This document shows positions 1 through 7,801 of a stretch of DNA of 19,940 bases, one piece after another. How positions within the stretch are numbered: position 1 is the stretch's first letter; each line of letters opens with the position of its first letter. The translations under genes were made by a program, and so were the position numbers. The stretch spans positions 1 through 19,940 of the forward strand of contig JAEVZU010000155.1 of NCBI GenBank assembly GCA_023392075.1, written 5' to 3'. The notes under the pieces were generated by a model that ran no database searches, was not told the origin of the DNA, and worked only from the letters and a program-made list of their open reading frames with translations. Source of the DNA: Bacillota bacterium. GTDB lineage: Bacteria > Bacillota > Clostridia > Acetivibrionales > DSM-1351.

Positions 1-341
1 AGGATGAGACTGACTCCCCATGTGGCAAGCAGGCTGTCCAGCGGCCTTCCGTACAACCTTTTTATAATGGATATTTCAAGCAGATATCCCACCAGCGCTG
101 CTACCACAAAAGCACCCGGCAGAGCGAAAATATAATATAAGCTGAAAATGCTCTTATCAAAATACCGTATGAATATATTCTGAATAACATAAGTAACGTA
201 AGCTCCGATCATGATCAGTTCGCCGTGTGCCATGTTAATGATTTTCATAAGCCCGAAGGTAATAGCAAGACCCAGCGCGGCCAGCATCAAAATGGAACTT
301 ACGCTTACACCGTTAAAAATCTGCAGTAGATATGTGCTCAC
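1..341 (-). CDS. urtB: Urea ABC transporter permease UrtB, N-terminal part (cut by the left edge)
   Basis: Membrane permease of a branched-chain amino acid (LIV)-type importer specialised for urea. It would pair with UrtC in the membrane and receive urea from UrtA. The first 113 codons are visible. They are very hydrophobic and contain the family block AALGLAITFGLMKIINMAHGE followed by IMIGAYVTYV, typical of LivH/UrtB permeases. I start it at the GTG at 341, reading V-S-T-Y-L-L-Q-I-F-N-G; AAGGAGG lies 11 nt upstream. It is downstream of urtA on the same strand, the usual urtAB order, but separated from it by about 370 bp instead of the usual short gap, and that gap holds a structured RNA element. 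The urea assignment rests mainly on the neighbouring UrtA; alone this fragment could be another LivH-type permease. Confidence 0.85.
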   Translation of the reverse strand, partial: MSTYLLQIFNGVSVSSILMLAALGLAITFGLMKIINMAHGELIMIGAYVTYVIQNIFIRYFDKSIFSLYYIFALPGAFVVAALVGYLLEISIIKRLYGRPLDSLLATWGVSLI

Positions 342-465
342 TAAACAGTCAACCTCCTTAATGAAAGACTCTTATTGACCCGTTATGATAAATTAATTTT
401 ATTGCTTTCCGTAATGTATTAATTGCTGCTGGCTCTGTAAACAGATTTAAACCAGGGATGCATCC

Positions 466-714
466 ATAGTGCGCGAGTCCGGCATTCATTAATGATAAGC
501 CCGGTTAGAAGAGCTTGCTTGAAATTTGTAGGCTTACCACAAGTACATCAGCCGGCAAATTGACACGATGTCAATTTGATGCAACATGCCGAGCCCACGA
601 CGGGCGAGTTGTTGCGCCGGCTAAGATGTGCTTTGGGGTAAGACATACTATTTCATGCAAGAACTTCGTGGGCAACCCATTTAGGTAAGTTTGCGCCGAA
701 GTACAATAACACTA
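466..714 (+). ncRNA. Structured RNA element, copy A (unrecognised family)
   Basis: This is one of two related elements in the window; the other is at 19380-19706. Positions 505-537 are identical, inverted, to 19578-19610, and further conserved blocks flank them. On the plus strand it folds into nested helices. These are 480-483 with 695-698, 499-502 with 670-673, 514-525 with 650-661, and a long arm 533-556 with 616-642. The arm is capped by two hairpins: 557-564 with 570-577, and 581-585 with 611-615 enclosing 593-596 with 602-605. Four pairs change in a compensatory way between the copies (502/670, 538/637, 584/612, 594/604). A-C mismatches on the minus strand become G-U pairs on the plus strand, so plus is the likely RNA strand. 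An outermost pairing (TAGTG 467-471 with CACTA 710-714) would run into the urtA stop codon. A conserved block (CTTTCCGTAAT) lies upstream at 405-415. I see no poly-T tail and do not recognise the family. Confidence 0.7.
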
Positions 715-1986
715 ATTGCTTAGTCCTTTTGCCCAATCATAGGATTTCAGGTATGGATCAGGTTTTACACTTTCAGCGGTACTCCAGATCTCCTTTATAA
801 GTCCGTCAGGCTGAACTTCACCTATCCTGACAGGCTTCCAGAGGTGCTGATTTTCACCTTCGATTTTTACGGTTCCTTCGGGAGCCTTGAATTCAAGCCC
901 TTTTGCAGCTTCCTTAACTTTTGCGACCTCTGTTGATCCGGCCTTTTTAACAGCCTCCGCCCACAGATATACATTTATGTATGCTGCTTCTATAGGGTCA
1001 TCCGTTACTCTGTCGGAACCGTATTTAGCCTTGTACTTTTCAACAAAAGCCTTGTTTTCAGGAGTATCTGTTGTTTGATAATAGTTCCAGGATACAAGGT
1101 GACCTGCCATATTATCTGCACCTATACCCCTTATCTCCTCTTCGGCAACACTCACCGAGCAGGTTGTAAGGTCTTTTGAAGTTATGCCCGAAGCCTTTAA
1201 CTCCTTGAAAAATGCTACATTGCTGTCACCGTTGAGAGTGTTGAAAACGACGTCGGGTTTGGCAGCCTTGATCTTGTTTACAATTGTGCTGTAGTCAGTA
1301 TGCCCCAGTGGAGTATACTCTTCTGCAATCAATTCACCGCCCTGGGCAGCCAGCTGCGCCTTTATGATTTTATTTGCCGTTCTCGGGAATACGTAATCCG
1401 ACCCCAGCAGGAAGAATTTTTTACCCTTGTTTTGCAGAAGCCACTCTACAGCCGGGACAATCTGTTGGTTTGGAGCAGCTCCCGAATAGAAAATATTCGG
1501 AGAGGATTCCATTCCTTCATATTGGACCGGATACCACAGAAGCCCGTTATTTTCCTCAAATACCGGCAAGACGGCTTTTCTGCTTGCCGAAGTCCAGCAG
1601 CCGAATACTGTTGCCACCTTGTCATTCTGTAAAAGTTTCTTTGCCTTTTCTGCAAACTTCGGCCAGTCGGATGCGCCGTCTTCAACAACAGGCTCGATTT
1701 TCTTTCCCAATACTCCGCCTGCCGCATTAATCTCTTCTATTGCCATCATTTCAGCATCCTTAACCGATACTTCACTGATAGCCATTGTTCCGCTCAAGGA
1801 ATGAAGTATTCCTACCTTGATGGTATCCCCTGAAGCTGTTTCAGTTGATGAGGCCGCTGCTTCGGATGAAGCCGCCGCCGAGGAGGATGCGCTTGTTCCG
1901 GTTGAGGTACTGCTGCCGCAGCCTCCCAGCAATGCGGATAATGCAATTGATATACTTAAGCCAAGTGCCAGCCATTTCTTTTTCAT
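712..1986 (-). CDS. urtA: Urea ABC transporter substrate-binding lipoprotein UrtA
   Basis: Extracytoplasmic binding protein that captures urea (or a short-chain amide) and delivers it to the UrtBC permease. The ATG at 1986 (MKKKWLALG) is preferred over the in-frame GTG at 1998, because AAGGTGG lies 8 nt before the ATG and overlaps the GTG. The protein is 424 aa: a lipoprotein signal peptide with lipobox LLGGC (Cys23), a Ser/Ala/Thr-rich linker to about residue 50, then a type I periplasmic-binding fold starting IKVGILHSLSGTMAISE. Family landmarks include FGCWTSASRKAVLPVFEENN, LLWYPVQYEGMESSPNIFY and GSDYVFPRTANKI, which are characteristic of UrtA/AmiC-like proteins rather than LivJ. The length fits the family. 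It sits downstream of a two-component system on the same strand and upstream of urtB. The transported substrate is inferred from the family. Confidence 0.93.
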   Translation of the reverse strand: MKKKWLALGLSISIALSALLGGCGSSTSTGTSASSSAAASSEAAASSTETASGDTIKVGILHSLSGTMAISEVSVKDAEMMAIEEINAAGGVLGKKIEPVVEDGASDWPKFAEKAKKLLQNDKVATVFGCWTSASRKAVLPVFEENNGLLWYPVQYEGMESSPNIFYSGAAPNQQIVPAVEWLLQNKGKKFFLLGSDYVFPRTANKIIKAQLAAQGGELIAEEYTPLGHTDYSTIVNKIKAAKPDVVFNTLNGDSNVAFFKELKASGITSKDLTTCSVSVAEEEIRGIGADNMAGHLVSWNYYQTTDTPENKAFVEKYKAKYGSDRVTDDPIEAAYINVYLWAEAVKKAGSTEVAKVKEAAKGLEFKAPEGTVKIEGENQHLWKPVRIGEVQPDGLIKEIWSTAESVKPDPYLKSYDWAKGLSN

Positions 1987-2134
1987 AATTTGGACCACCT
2001 TTCCGAATTGGATATTTTTGAGTGTTAAGAATAATTAATACATACAATTTATGGCCATAAACGTATAATCTCTTTGCTGCAGCTGCCGTTAATCCCCAAT
2101 GAACAGCGTTATTGGCATTCCTGGACGGATTAAA

Positions 2135-2205
2135 CAAAAAACGCTATAAGTTATGGATTTACGGCAGACATCAGGTCTGCGCGCAAGATCTCATTTCTCA
2201 TAGCG
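2135..2205 (-). terminator. Branched terminator-like hairpin between the response regulator and urtA
   Basis: On the minus strand CGCTATGAG (2205-2197) pairs with CTTATAGCG (2150-2142) over 9 bp including one G-U, followed at once by TTTTTTG. The enclosed segment carries its own perfect hairpin, GCAGAC (2164-2169) with GTCTGC (2175-2180), loop of 5. It lies about 125 nt after the response-regulator stop codon and about 150 nt before urtA. It may simply end the regulator transcript, or act as a read-through attenuator for urtAB. The wobble pair is G-U only when read on the minus strand. The rest of the 1987-2329 gap shows no gene and no convincing promoter. Confidence 0.55.
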
Positions 2206-2329
2206 CCTTAGCTACTAAATCAAGTTAAATTTTATAAACTCCGGTTTCATATACCGTCGTGTTCCTTACACATTAATAATACAGTCATATGTAAAATTTA
2301 AAAACACCAAAAAAAAGTAAATTTACCCC

Positions 2330-3433
2330 TCAAATCTGCAATTCTGAAATTTTAAAATTGCATTTCTTGTATTCCGTGGGTGTCAGTCCCGTATAATTTT
2401 TAAACAGTGCTGAAAAATAATCAGTCTTTTTATATCCAAGTTTTTCACTTATTTCATAATTCCTGTAGTCCCCTGCTACAATTAGATATTTTGCATGTTC
2501 CATCTTTATTTTGGTCACATAATCATTGAAATTGCATGCCACCTTCTGCTTAAAAAGCTTGCCCACGTAATCCTTGCTTATATGCACCTCATTGGCTATA
2601 ATTTCCAAATTTATTTCCTTTTCTATATTGTCAATTACACACTGGCATATCTTTCTGATTAAGCTGTCAGGATGATTGAGCTGATATTTGCGGACTTTCT
2701 CCATTATTTCACCAAGTCCTTCCATAAACTCAAAGCCTATGGCTTCGATTCCGGTCAATTCCTTTATATGTGAAAAGTCAGTTGTTCCCTCAATTTTGGC
2801 GAGCCAGGGAAACTTTTCGTCAATTTTTGTCCGGATATTGAATAGCAGTGTATTAGCCAGAACCCGTACTTTTGCGGCATCACAGTCATAAAGTGTACAT
2901 ATTTCAGCAAACGCTTCCTTTGCTGTATTCTTAAGCTCTGTGTCGGCATTTATTATTTGTGAAATAATCAGTTTTTCATGCTCACCAGGGTAATAGGCTT
3001 TGTTATCCCCTTCATGGACATTTTCGAAATTATTAATTCTTTCTTCCTGCTCCTTTTTGGCAGCTATATAGACTTTCGCTCTTGTTAAAATGTCCGACAA
3101 GGCCGCTTCTTCGAGAGGTTTTGTCATATATTCAAACACCCCGTATCTTATGCCCTGTTTTGCAAACTGAAAATCACTGTGTGTGCTTAAAAATATTACA
3201 CAGGTATCAAGGTTTTGGGTTCTCAACTCCTGGATAAATTCTATCCCATCCATACCCGGCATTTTGATATCGGTTATTATAAGCTCATACCTGGTTTCAG
3301 CCAGCTTCTGCAAGGCCTCTTTTCCGTCACAGGCCTCTCCTCCTATAAAAAAACCGCATTGCTCCCAGTTTTTAAACCTTTTAAGCATATATAAAGTTGC
3401 AAGATCGTCATCAACAATCATTACCCTGTACAT
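2330..3433 (-). CDS. Response regulator, receiver domain plus AraC-type DNA-binding domain
   Basis: Cytoplasmic transcription factor of the YesN/AraC response-regulator type, 367 aa from the ATG at 3433 (MYRVMIVDDD). An upstream in-frame TTG at 3466 would add 11 residues but has no better RBS; GGAGG lies 11 nt before the chosen ATG. The receiver domain covers about residues 1-120, with the acidic pair in IVDDD, phospho-acceptor Asp55 in LIITDIKMPGMDG, Ser83 and Lys105 in TKPLE. A middle region (about 125-255) has no motif I recognise. The C-terminal 100 residues hold two helix-turn-helix units (LEIIANEVHISKDYVGKLFK and the YEISEKLGYKKTDYFSALFK region) ending in the AraC signature GLTPTEYKK. 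The gene starts 40 nt after the hybrid kinase stop codon, so the two are probably co-transcribed and form a phosphorelay. The urea transporter genes immediately downstream are plausible targets, by position only. Confidence 0.9.
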   Translation of the reverse strand: MYRVMIVDDDLATLYMLKRFKNWEQCGFFIGGEACDGKEALQKLAETRYELIITDIKMPGMDGIEFIQELRTQNLDTCVIFLSTHSDFQFAKQGIRYGVFEYMTKPLEEAALSDILTRAKVYIAAKKEQEERINNFENVHEGDNKAYYPGEHEKLIISQIINADTELKNTAKEAFAEICTLYDCDAAKVRVLANTLLFNIRTKIDEKFPWLAKIEGTTDFSHIKELTGIEAIGFEFMEGLGEIMEKVRKYQLNHPDSLIRKICQCVIDNIEKEINLEIIANEVHISKDYVGKLFKQKVACNFNDYVTKIKMEHAKYLIVAGDYRNYEISEKLGYKKTDYFSALFKNYTGLTPTEYKKCNFKISELQI

Positions 3434-3473
3434 TTCCAATTTAACCTCCAAGCCATCCCTCTTCAAATATTAA

Positions 3474-6176
3474 TTAAACGTTCGCACTAATCATGTTCAG
3501 ACAAATTTCAGCCTGTTCAAAATTAAACGCCGCAATGGACTTCTTAAGTTCCAGATAGGTACTCTCGTCAATGTTCTCCCTGATAATCCTGTGGTTTTCC
3601 TCAAAGTAATCTTTTGCATCAGAGTCGGCAATGGCCACATAATTATGAAGATTTATAATGATTTCAGGGAAACTGCCCTCAGTTTTCACTGAATCCTTGT
3701 GACCTCCGCCCGTTTGACTGCCGATATAACCGGCAGCCTCATCACACAGCCTGTGAAGTCCTGCACTGATATCAATTATCAGCTTCTGAATCTGCTCATC
3801 AAACCTGTCTCCTTTTATGGTTCCTTCCAGGTCCTTACAAAGTTCGAACAACCTGGCTGCACCAAGATTTCCTGTCAAACCCTTGAGCTTGTGAACCATA
3901 TCTCCCATTGCAGCAAAATTTTTTGTTTCGAACAGTGATTGTATTTGCTCTCCATCCCATCTGTGCCCATCAACAAATTGCTTGAGGATTCCGGCATATT
4001 TTTTTCCGTTTCCTCCCAGCTTTGCCGCTCCCATTTCAAAAACGGAATATGCCGGTTCATAACCGTAAATATCCTTATGTGCAGCATCGTAAATATAAGC
4101 GGGCTCTGCTGCCCCGCCGTCACCGGTGCCAGTAACCTTTTTTATCATCCTTGAAAGTTCGGCGGGGTACAAAGGTTTTGTTAAAAATCCATTCATCCCT
4201 GCCAACTTTGCCTTTTCCTCAACACCGTCAACCGCGTCGGCGGTTAGAGCAATTATCACGGTATTTCTTCCTGTTTCAAGCACCCTTATGTTTTTGGTGG
4301 TTTCATAACCATCCATATCAGGCATACGTATATCCATAAGTATAACATCAAACAAATTTTCTTTTACCAGTTCTATTGCAGCGCTTCCGCTTGCAGCGGT
4401 ATATGTCTGGAAACCCAGAACCTTCAATATTTCTCCTGTCATCTGCAGGTTGATATCATTATCCTCCACCAATAGTATCTTCCTGTTTGCAAAAGCTCTG
4501 TCTGCAAGGTTTTTTTCCATTTCCTCCTGGAGCAGTGCCTTACCGGCAACTACCGCAAACTGCCCGGTAAATATAAAACAGGAGCCCCTTCCCTCTTCGC
4601 TTTCAACACTTATTGCCCCCTTCATCAATTCGGCTATGCTTTTGCTGATTGCCAGGCCGAGACCTGTGCCTCCATATTTTCTCGTTGTTGAAGCATCACC
4701 CTGTGTAAAATGATCAAAAATAATTTTTTGCTGTTCTTCCGGTATTCCTATACCGGTGTCTTTTACACTTATAGAGGCGATTATCAGGTCATCCTCCAGG
4801 GCTGTGTAATCCAGACTGATGGTTATTGAACCCTTTTCGGTAAATTTTATGGCATTTGACAGCAGATTCAGCATTACCTGCTTTACCCTGGTAACATCAC
4901 CAGACAGCACCCCGGGAATACGGTCATTTATATTCAGACTTAGTTCAAGTCCTTTTCTCGCAGCTTCCACACCCACCATACCGTATATATCCTGAACTGC
5001 CTTTACTATGTCAAAATTGACCTCCTCCAGAAGCATTTTTCCTGCCTCGATTTTTGAAAAATCCAGTATACCGTTGATCAAACCCAATAAATTATTTGCA
5101 ACCATCCCGATCTTATCACTGTATTCTTTTTGTCTTGCCTCAAGATATGTATCGTTAAGCAGAAACTGATAGCCTATTATGGTGTTCAACGGTGTCCTTA
5201 TCTCATGGGACATACCGGCCAGAAATTCACTTTTTGCATTATTTGCAAGTTCGGCCTCTTCTTTTGCCGCTCTCATGGTTTTTTCCGCTTCCATTCTCTT
5301 CTGAAGCTCATGGTGAAAGGAAAAATACAGTTCATTAAAGGTATTTGCCAGCTGCTGCAGCTCCAGTGTTCCTTCCGGATTGAGGCTGAACTTGTCGTCC
5401 TCAAAGGAAAATTTTCTTAGCAGCTTGGTATAACCGTTTATGGGGTTGGTAACGTATTTAAAAAGAGTGCTTATCAGTACGGCTATGGCACCGATTATTA
5501 TCAGGGCCAGTACTATCTGCACGACAGCAGCCGTTGATGTGGCATCCCTTGCCGCTTCCAGCTCGTTTTCCAGGCGTGCGTTCATAACCTCCTGAAATTT
5601 GGCTATGGGATCCATGATGTCTTTCTTGTCGGAGTCATATTGGGAATCAAACATTATTTCTCTGGCCTTATTAAGTTTTTCAGCACTACCAAGTTTCTTA
5701 TCCTCAGTCTCCAGCCCGAAGGACGCCACCTCGGGTACCATCTCCTTCTCGGGAACCTTCAAAGCCTCCAGTACCAGCCTCATGGATCTTCTTTCGGTAT
5801 TTACAAGGGCATCGGAATGCTGCTTTGCATTTGCCAGCAGTTCCAGCTCTTCTTCGGGAGATTCCAGCTCCCTTACCTTCAAAATTACCTTATCCCTTGT
5901 CTGCGTATCATTGATCTCCTCCCAATATCTCTGAAGGTGCACTATATCGGTAGTGATGGCATATTTACGCGCCTCATCGGTCAAATAATCGGAAGCGTCT
6001 GCCAGATCCATACCCAGCTGTTTGAATTCCATCCTCCGCCGTTCGGCCTCCTGCTCTAACTCAATACTGGAGCGCATATAAACTATACTTCCTATAAGTA
6101 AAACAGATATTAAAAAAAATATTCCAAGTATAAGACTGCTTATTGTAGATTGTTTGATTGCTATCTGAGATTTCAA
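3474..6176 (-). CDS. Membrane hybrid sensor histidine kinase with receiver and HPt domains
   Basis: Tripartite sensor kinase of 900 aa. I start it at the TTG at 6176 (reading M-K-S-Q-I-A-I-K), because AGGAGG lies 8 nt upstream; a longer frame with 18 more codons has no RBS. Order: TM1 about 13-33; a helical extracytoplasmic region rich in Glu/Lys, about 35-215; TM2 about 216-240; a short HAMP-like and coiled-coil linker; DHp domain with His324 in SHEIRTPL; HATPase with N box (NLLSNAIKF), G1 (DTGIGIP) and G2 (GGTGLGLAIS); receiver domain about 565-680 with Asp615 in ILMDIRMPDMDG and Lys in TKPLYP; and an HPt domain about 722-817 with His762 in VHKLKGLTGNLGA. This gives a complete His-Asp-His relay in one chain, ready to pass phosphate to the Asp of the downstream AraC-type regulator. 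The final 80 residues are not assigned. The signal sensed is unknown; the urea transporter beside it is the only clue. Confidence 0.93.
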   Translation of the reverse strand: MKSQIAIKQSTISSLILGIFFLISVLLIGSIVYMRSSIELEQEAERRRMEFKQLGMDLADASDYLTDEARKYAITTDIVHLQRYWEEINDTQTRDKVILKVRELESPEEELELLANAKQHSDALVNTERRSMRLVLEALKVPEKEMVPEVASFGLETEDKKLGSAEKLNKAREIMFDSQYDSDKKDIMDPIAKFQEVMNARLENELEAARDATSTAAVVQIVLALIIIGAIAVLISTLFKYVTNPINGYTKLLRKFSFEDDKFSLNPEGTLELQQLANTFNELYFSFHHELQKRMEAEKTMRAAKEEAELANNAKSEFLAGMSHEIRTPLNTIIGYQFLLNDTYLEARQKEYSDKIGMVANNLLGLINGILDFSKIEAGKMLLEEVNFDIVKAVQDIYGMVGVEAARKGLELSLNINDRIPGVLSGDVTRVKQVMLNLLSNAIKFTEKGSITISLDYTALEDDLIIASISVKDTGIGIPEEQQKIIFDHFTQGDASTTRKYGGTGLGLAISKSIAELMKGAISVESEEGRGSCFIFTGQFAVVAGKALLQEEMEKNLADRAFANRKILLVEDNDINLQMTGEILKVLGFQTYTAASGSAAIELVKENLFDVILMDIRMPDMDGYETTKNIRVLETGRNTVIIALTADAVDGVEEKAKLAGMNGFLTKPLYPAELSRMIKKVTGTGDGGAAEPAYIYDAAHKDIYGYEPAYSVFEMGAAKLGGNGKKYAGILKQFVDGHRWDGEQIQSLFETKNFAAMGDMVHKLKGLTGNLGAARLFELCKDLEGTIKGDRFDEQIQKLIIDISAGLHRLCDEAAGYIGSQTGGGHKDSVKTEGSFPEIIINLHNYVAIADSDAKDYFEENHRIIRENIDESTYLELKKSIAAFNFEQAEICLNMISANV

Positions 6177-6197
6177 GCGGATCACCTCCTGCCGCTT
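6175..6197 (-). promoter_or_regulatory. Hairpin with the kinase RBS in its loop
   Basis: On the minus strand AAGCGG (6197-6192) pairs with CCGCTT (6180-6175), placing AGGAGG in the 11-nt loop and the first bases of the TTG start in the stem. A second AAGCGG at 6238-6233, next to another hairpin (ATTTGC-GAA-GCAAAT), could compete for the same CCGCTT. This suggests possible translational control of the kinase, by inference only. Confidence 0.35.
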
Positions 6198-6334
6198 ACA
6201 TACTTCCGGGTCAAGAAATTTGCTTCGCAAATCCGCTTCACGACCACTTGGATACTATGCCTATGCTACGAAAATTTTCTTGCAGCGCCTCATCACTGTT
6301 CCAAAACTTATAAATTCCTATACCCTAAGAAATA

Positions 6335-6381
6335 CGCAAAAAAGCGCTCAAGTCAATGCAAATGTGCAATAACCTGGCGCC
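6335..6381 (-). terminator. Terminator-like hairpin in the kinase leader
   Basis: On the minus strand GCGC (6380-6377) and CAGGT (6376-6372) pair with ACTTG (6353-6349) and GCGC (6347-6344), with one bulge and one G-U, followed by TTTTTTGCG. It lies only about 20-60 nt after the predicted start of the kinase transcript, and the next gene upstream is divergent. It therefore cannot be the terminator of an upstream minus-strand gene in this window and is a candidate attenuator or the end of a short RNA. It resembles the hairpin at 7808-7836. Confidence 0.5.
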
Positions 6382-6409
6382 GTTGCCGTTCTGCTTTTTA
6401 ATTATATTA

Positions 6410-6438
6410 ATTATACAAGCTTCAGAATTTCCTGTCGA
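6410..6438 (-). promoter_or_regulatory. Sigma-A promoter for the hybrid kinase operon
   Basis: On the minus strand TCGACA (6438-6433), a 17-bp spacer, then TATAAT (6415-6410). Only one mismatch to the consensus hexamers. Transcription would start near 6403, giving a leader of about 227 nt before the TTG start. Confidence 0.65.
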
Positions 6439-6528
6439 CTATTTTAATTAATTATTATAAAATGTTTTACATGGTTTTATTTCCTGCATCGACCAAAACC
6501 GATTATATTACTGAGGAGACTGTATTAA

Positions 6529-7623
6529 ATGAACAGCAGCGGCGCAATTGATAAATACGAAATCCTGATAGTTGACGATACTCCCGAACAGATTGAAATG
6601 GCCATGCTGGTATTAAAAAGCAACAATTACAAAGTCCGCGTTGCCACAAAGGGTGAAACGGCACTTAAACTGCTGGAACGGCAAAAGCCGGATTTGATCC
6701 TTCTGGATATTTTTATGCCTGAAATAGACGGGTTTGAACTGTGCAGAATTATAAAGCAAAATGATGATTTTAAAAACATACCTATTATATTTTTGACTTC
6801 AAGTGACGACGAACAGAGTATAAAGAAAGGTTTTGATTCAGGTGCACAGGATTATGTGACCAAACCCTTCAACACGACAGAACTGCTTGCCAGAGTAAAA
6901 ACTCATATCAAGCTTAAAGAACAGACCGAATCTCTATATCTTGCAAACAGGGAGCTTGACAGCTTTTGCTATTCCATAGCCCACGACCTTAAGGCCCCGC
7001 TCCTGTCAATCAGCAAGCTCATAGAATATCTTTCCCTTGATTACCATGATAAATTGGGAGATGACGGAAACAGCCTGATAAACAACATACAAAAAAAGTC
7101 CACCGAGCTTACGGCAATCATAAACCACCTTCTGGAATTCTCCCGGATGTGTGAAATGGATATGAAGCTGGAACCAATAAATCTAAATACTTTGATACAA
7201 AGTGTCTTTGACGAACTTATGCTGGCTCAGCCTGATCGGACAGTGGTACTGGATATGCCCAGGCTTCCTGAAATAACCGGTGACAGCATCATGCTCAGAA
7301 TACTTGTAACCAACATATTGTCAAATTCACTTAAATACTCCGCCCGGCGGCAGCGGGCCGAGATATCTGTTGAATACACCGGGCACCGGCATGATTATGT
7401 ATTTTGCATAAGAGACAACGGAGCCGGTTTTGATATGAAATACTCCGCAAGGCTTTTCCAGGTGTTTCAAAGGCTGCATTCCTCAAAAGAGTTTGAAGGC
7501 TCGGGAGTGGGGCTGTCCATATGCCAGAGGATATTAAAGCGGCATAACGGAAAGGCCTGGATGACAGGTGAAGTGGAAAACGGAGCTTCCTTCTACTTTA
7601 GTTTCCCGAAAGCCGTTAATTAA
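6529..7623 (+). CDS. Receiver-histidine kinase protein (REC-DHp-HATPase), soluble
   Basis: A 364-aa cytoplasmic kinase with its receiver domain at the N-terminus, an arrangement common in phytochrome-associated and bacterial relay kinases. The start ATG is preceded by GAGGAG about 10 nt upstream. REC: about residues 10-125, with the acidic pair in ILIVDDTPEQ, phospho-acceptor Asp60 in LILLDIFMPEIDGFE, Thr90 and Lys112 in TKPFN. DHp: His152 in SIAHDLKAPLLSIS, an H-box variant (AHDLKAPL) seen in that kinase subfamily. HATPase: N box TNILSNSLKYSAR, G1 DNGAGFD (296-302), F box LFQVFQRLH, G2 GSGVGLSI (324-331). No membrane segment is visible, so the input is probably phosphate arriving at Asp60, possibly from the hybrid kinase transcribed divergently 350 bp away. 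This could modulate the same relay, but the partnership is an inference from position. Confidence 0.92.
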   Translation: MNSSGAIDKYEILIVDDTPEQIEMAMLVLKSNNYKVRVATKGETALKLLERQKPDLILLDIFMPEIDGFELCRIIKQNDDFKNIPIIFLTSSDDEQSIKKGFDSGAQDYVTKPFNTTELLARVKTHIKLKEQTESLYLANRELDSFCYSIAHDLKAPLLSISKLIEYLSLDYHDKLGDDGNSLINNIQKKSTELTAIINHLLEFSRMCEMDMKLEPINLNTLIQSVFDELMLAQPDRTVVLDMPRLPEITGDSIMLRILVTNILSNSLKYSARRQRAEISVEYTGHRHDYVFCIRDNGAGFDMKYSARLFQVFQRLHSSKEFEGSGVGLSICQRILKRHNGKAWMTGEVENGASFYFSFPKAVN

Positions 7624-7644
7624 ATACTCGTCCAATTTCTTAAC

Positions 7645-7684
7645 AAAAAAAACTCCAACCTACCTTCTCACACTAAGTTGGAGC
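7645..7684 (-). terminator. Intrinsic terminator, minus strand
   Basis: On the minus strand CTCCAAC (7683-7677) pairs with GTTGGAG (7659-7653), followed by eight T (7652-7645). It would end minus-strand transcripts that pass the hairpin at 7808-7836, or end a short transcript arising between the two. Confidence 0.7.
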
Positions 7685-7801
7685 CTGCGGGCATCAGCAC
7701 TGACACCCTAACACGATTAAGAGGAATGTTTAAATTCATTCCATTGGCAACTATATATAAAATGCAGTTATGGGACCGCATCTTATACCAAACTGACAGA
7801 C

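Noticed and set aside
405..714. The duplicated element being a MITE or integron attC-type DNA site
   Set aside because: The changes between copies are compensatory and biased to G-U on one strand, loops are the most conserved parts, and no integrase core sites or target duplications are visible. Not fully excluded.
1999..2329. Guanidine (ykkC) or purine-type riboswitch upstream of urtA, suggested by CCGTAAAT and the urea context
   Set aside because: The remaining conserved core elements of those riboswitches are absent; only a terminator-like structure can be supported.
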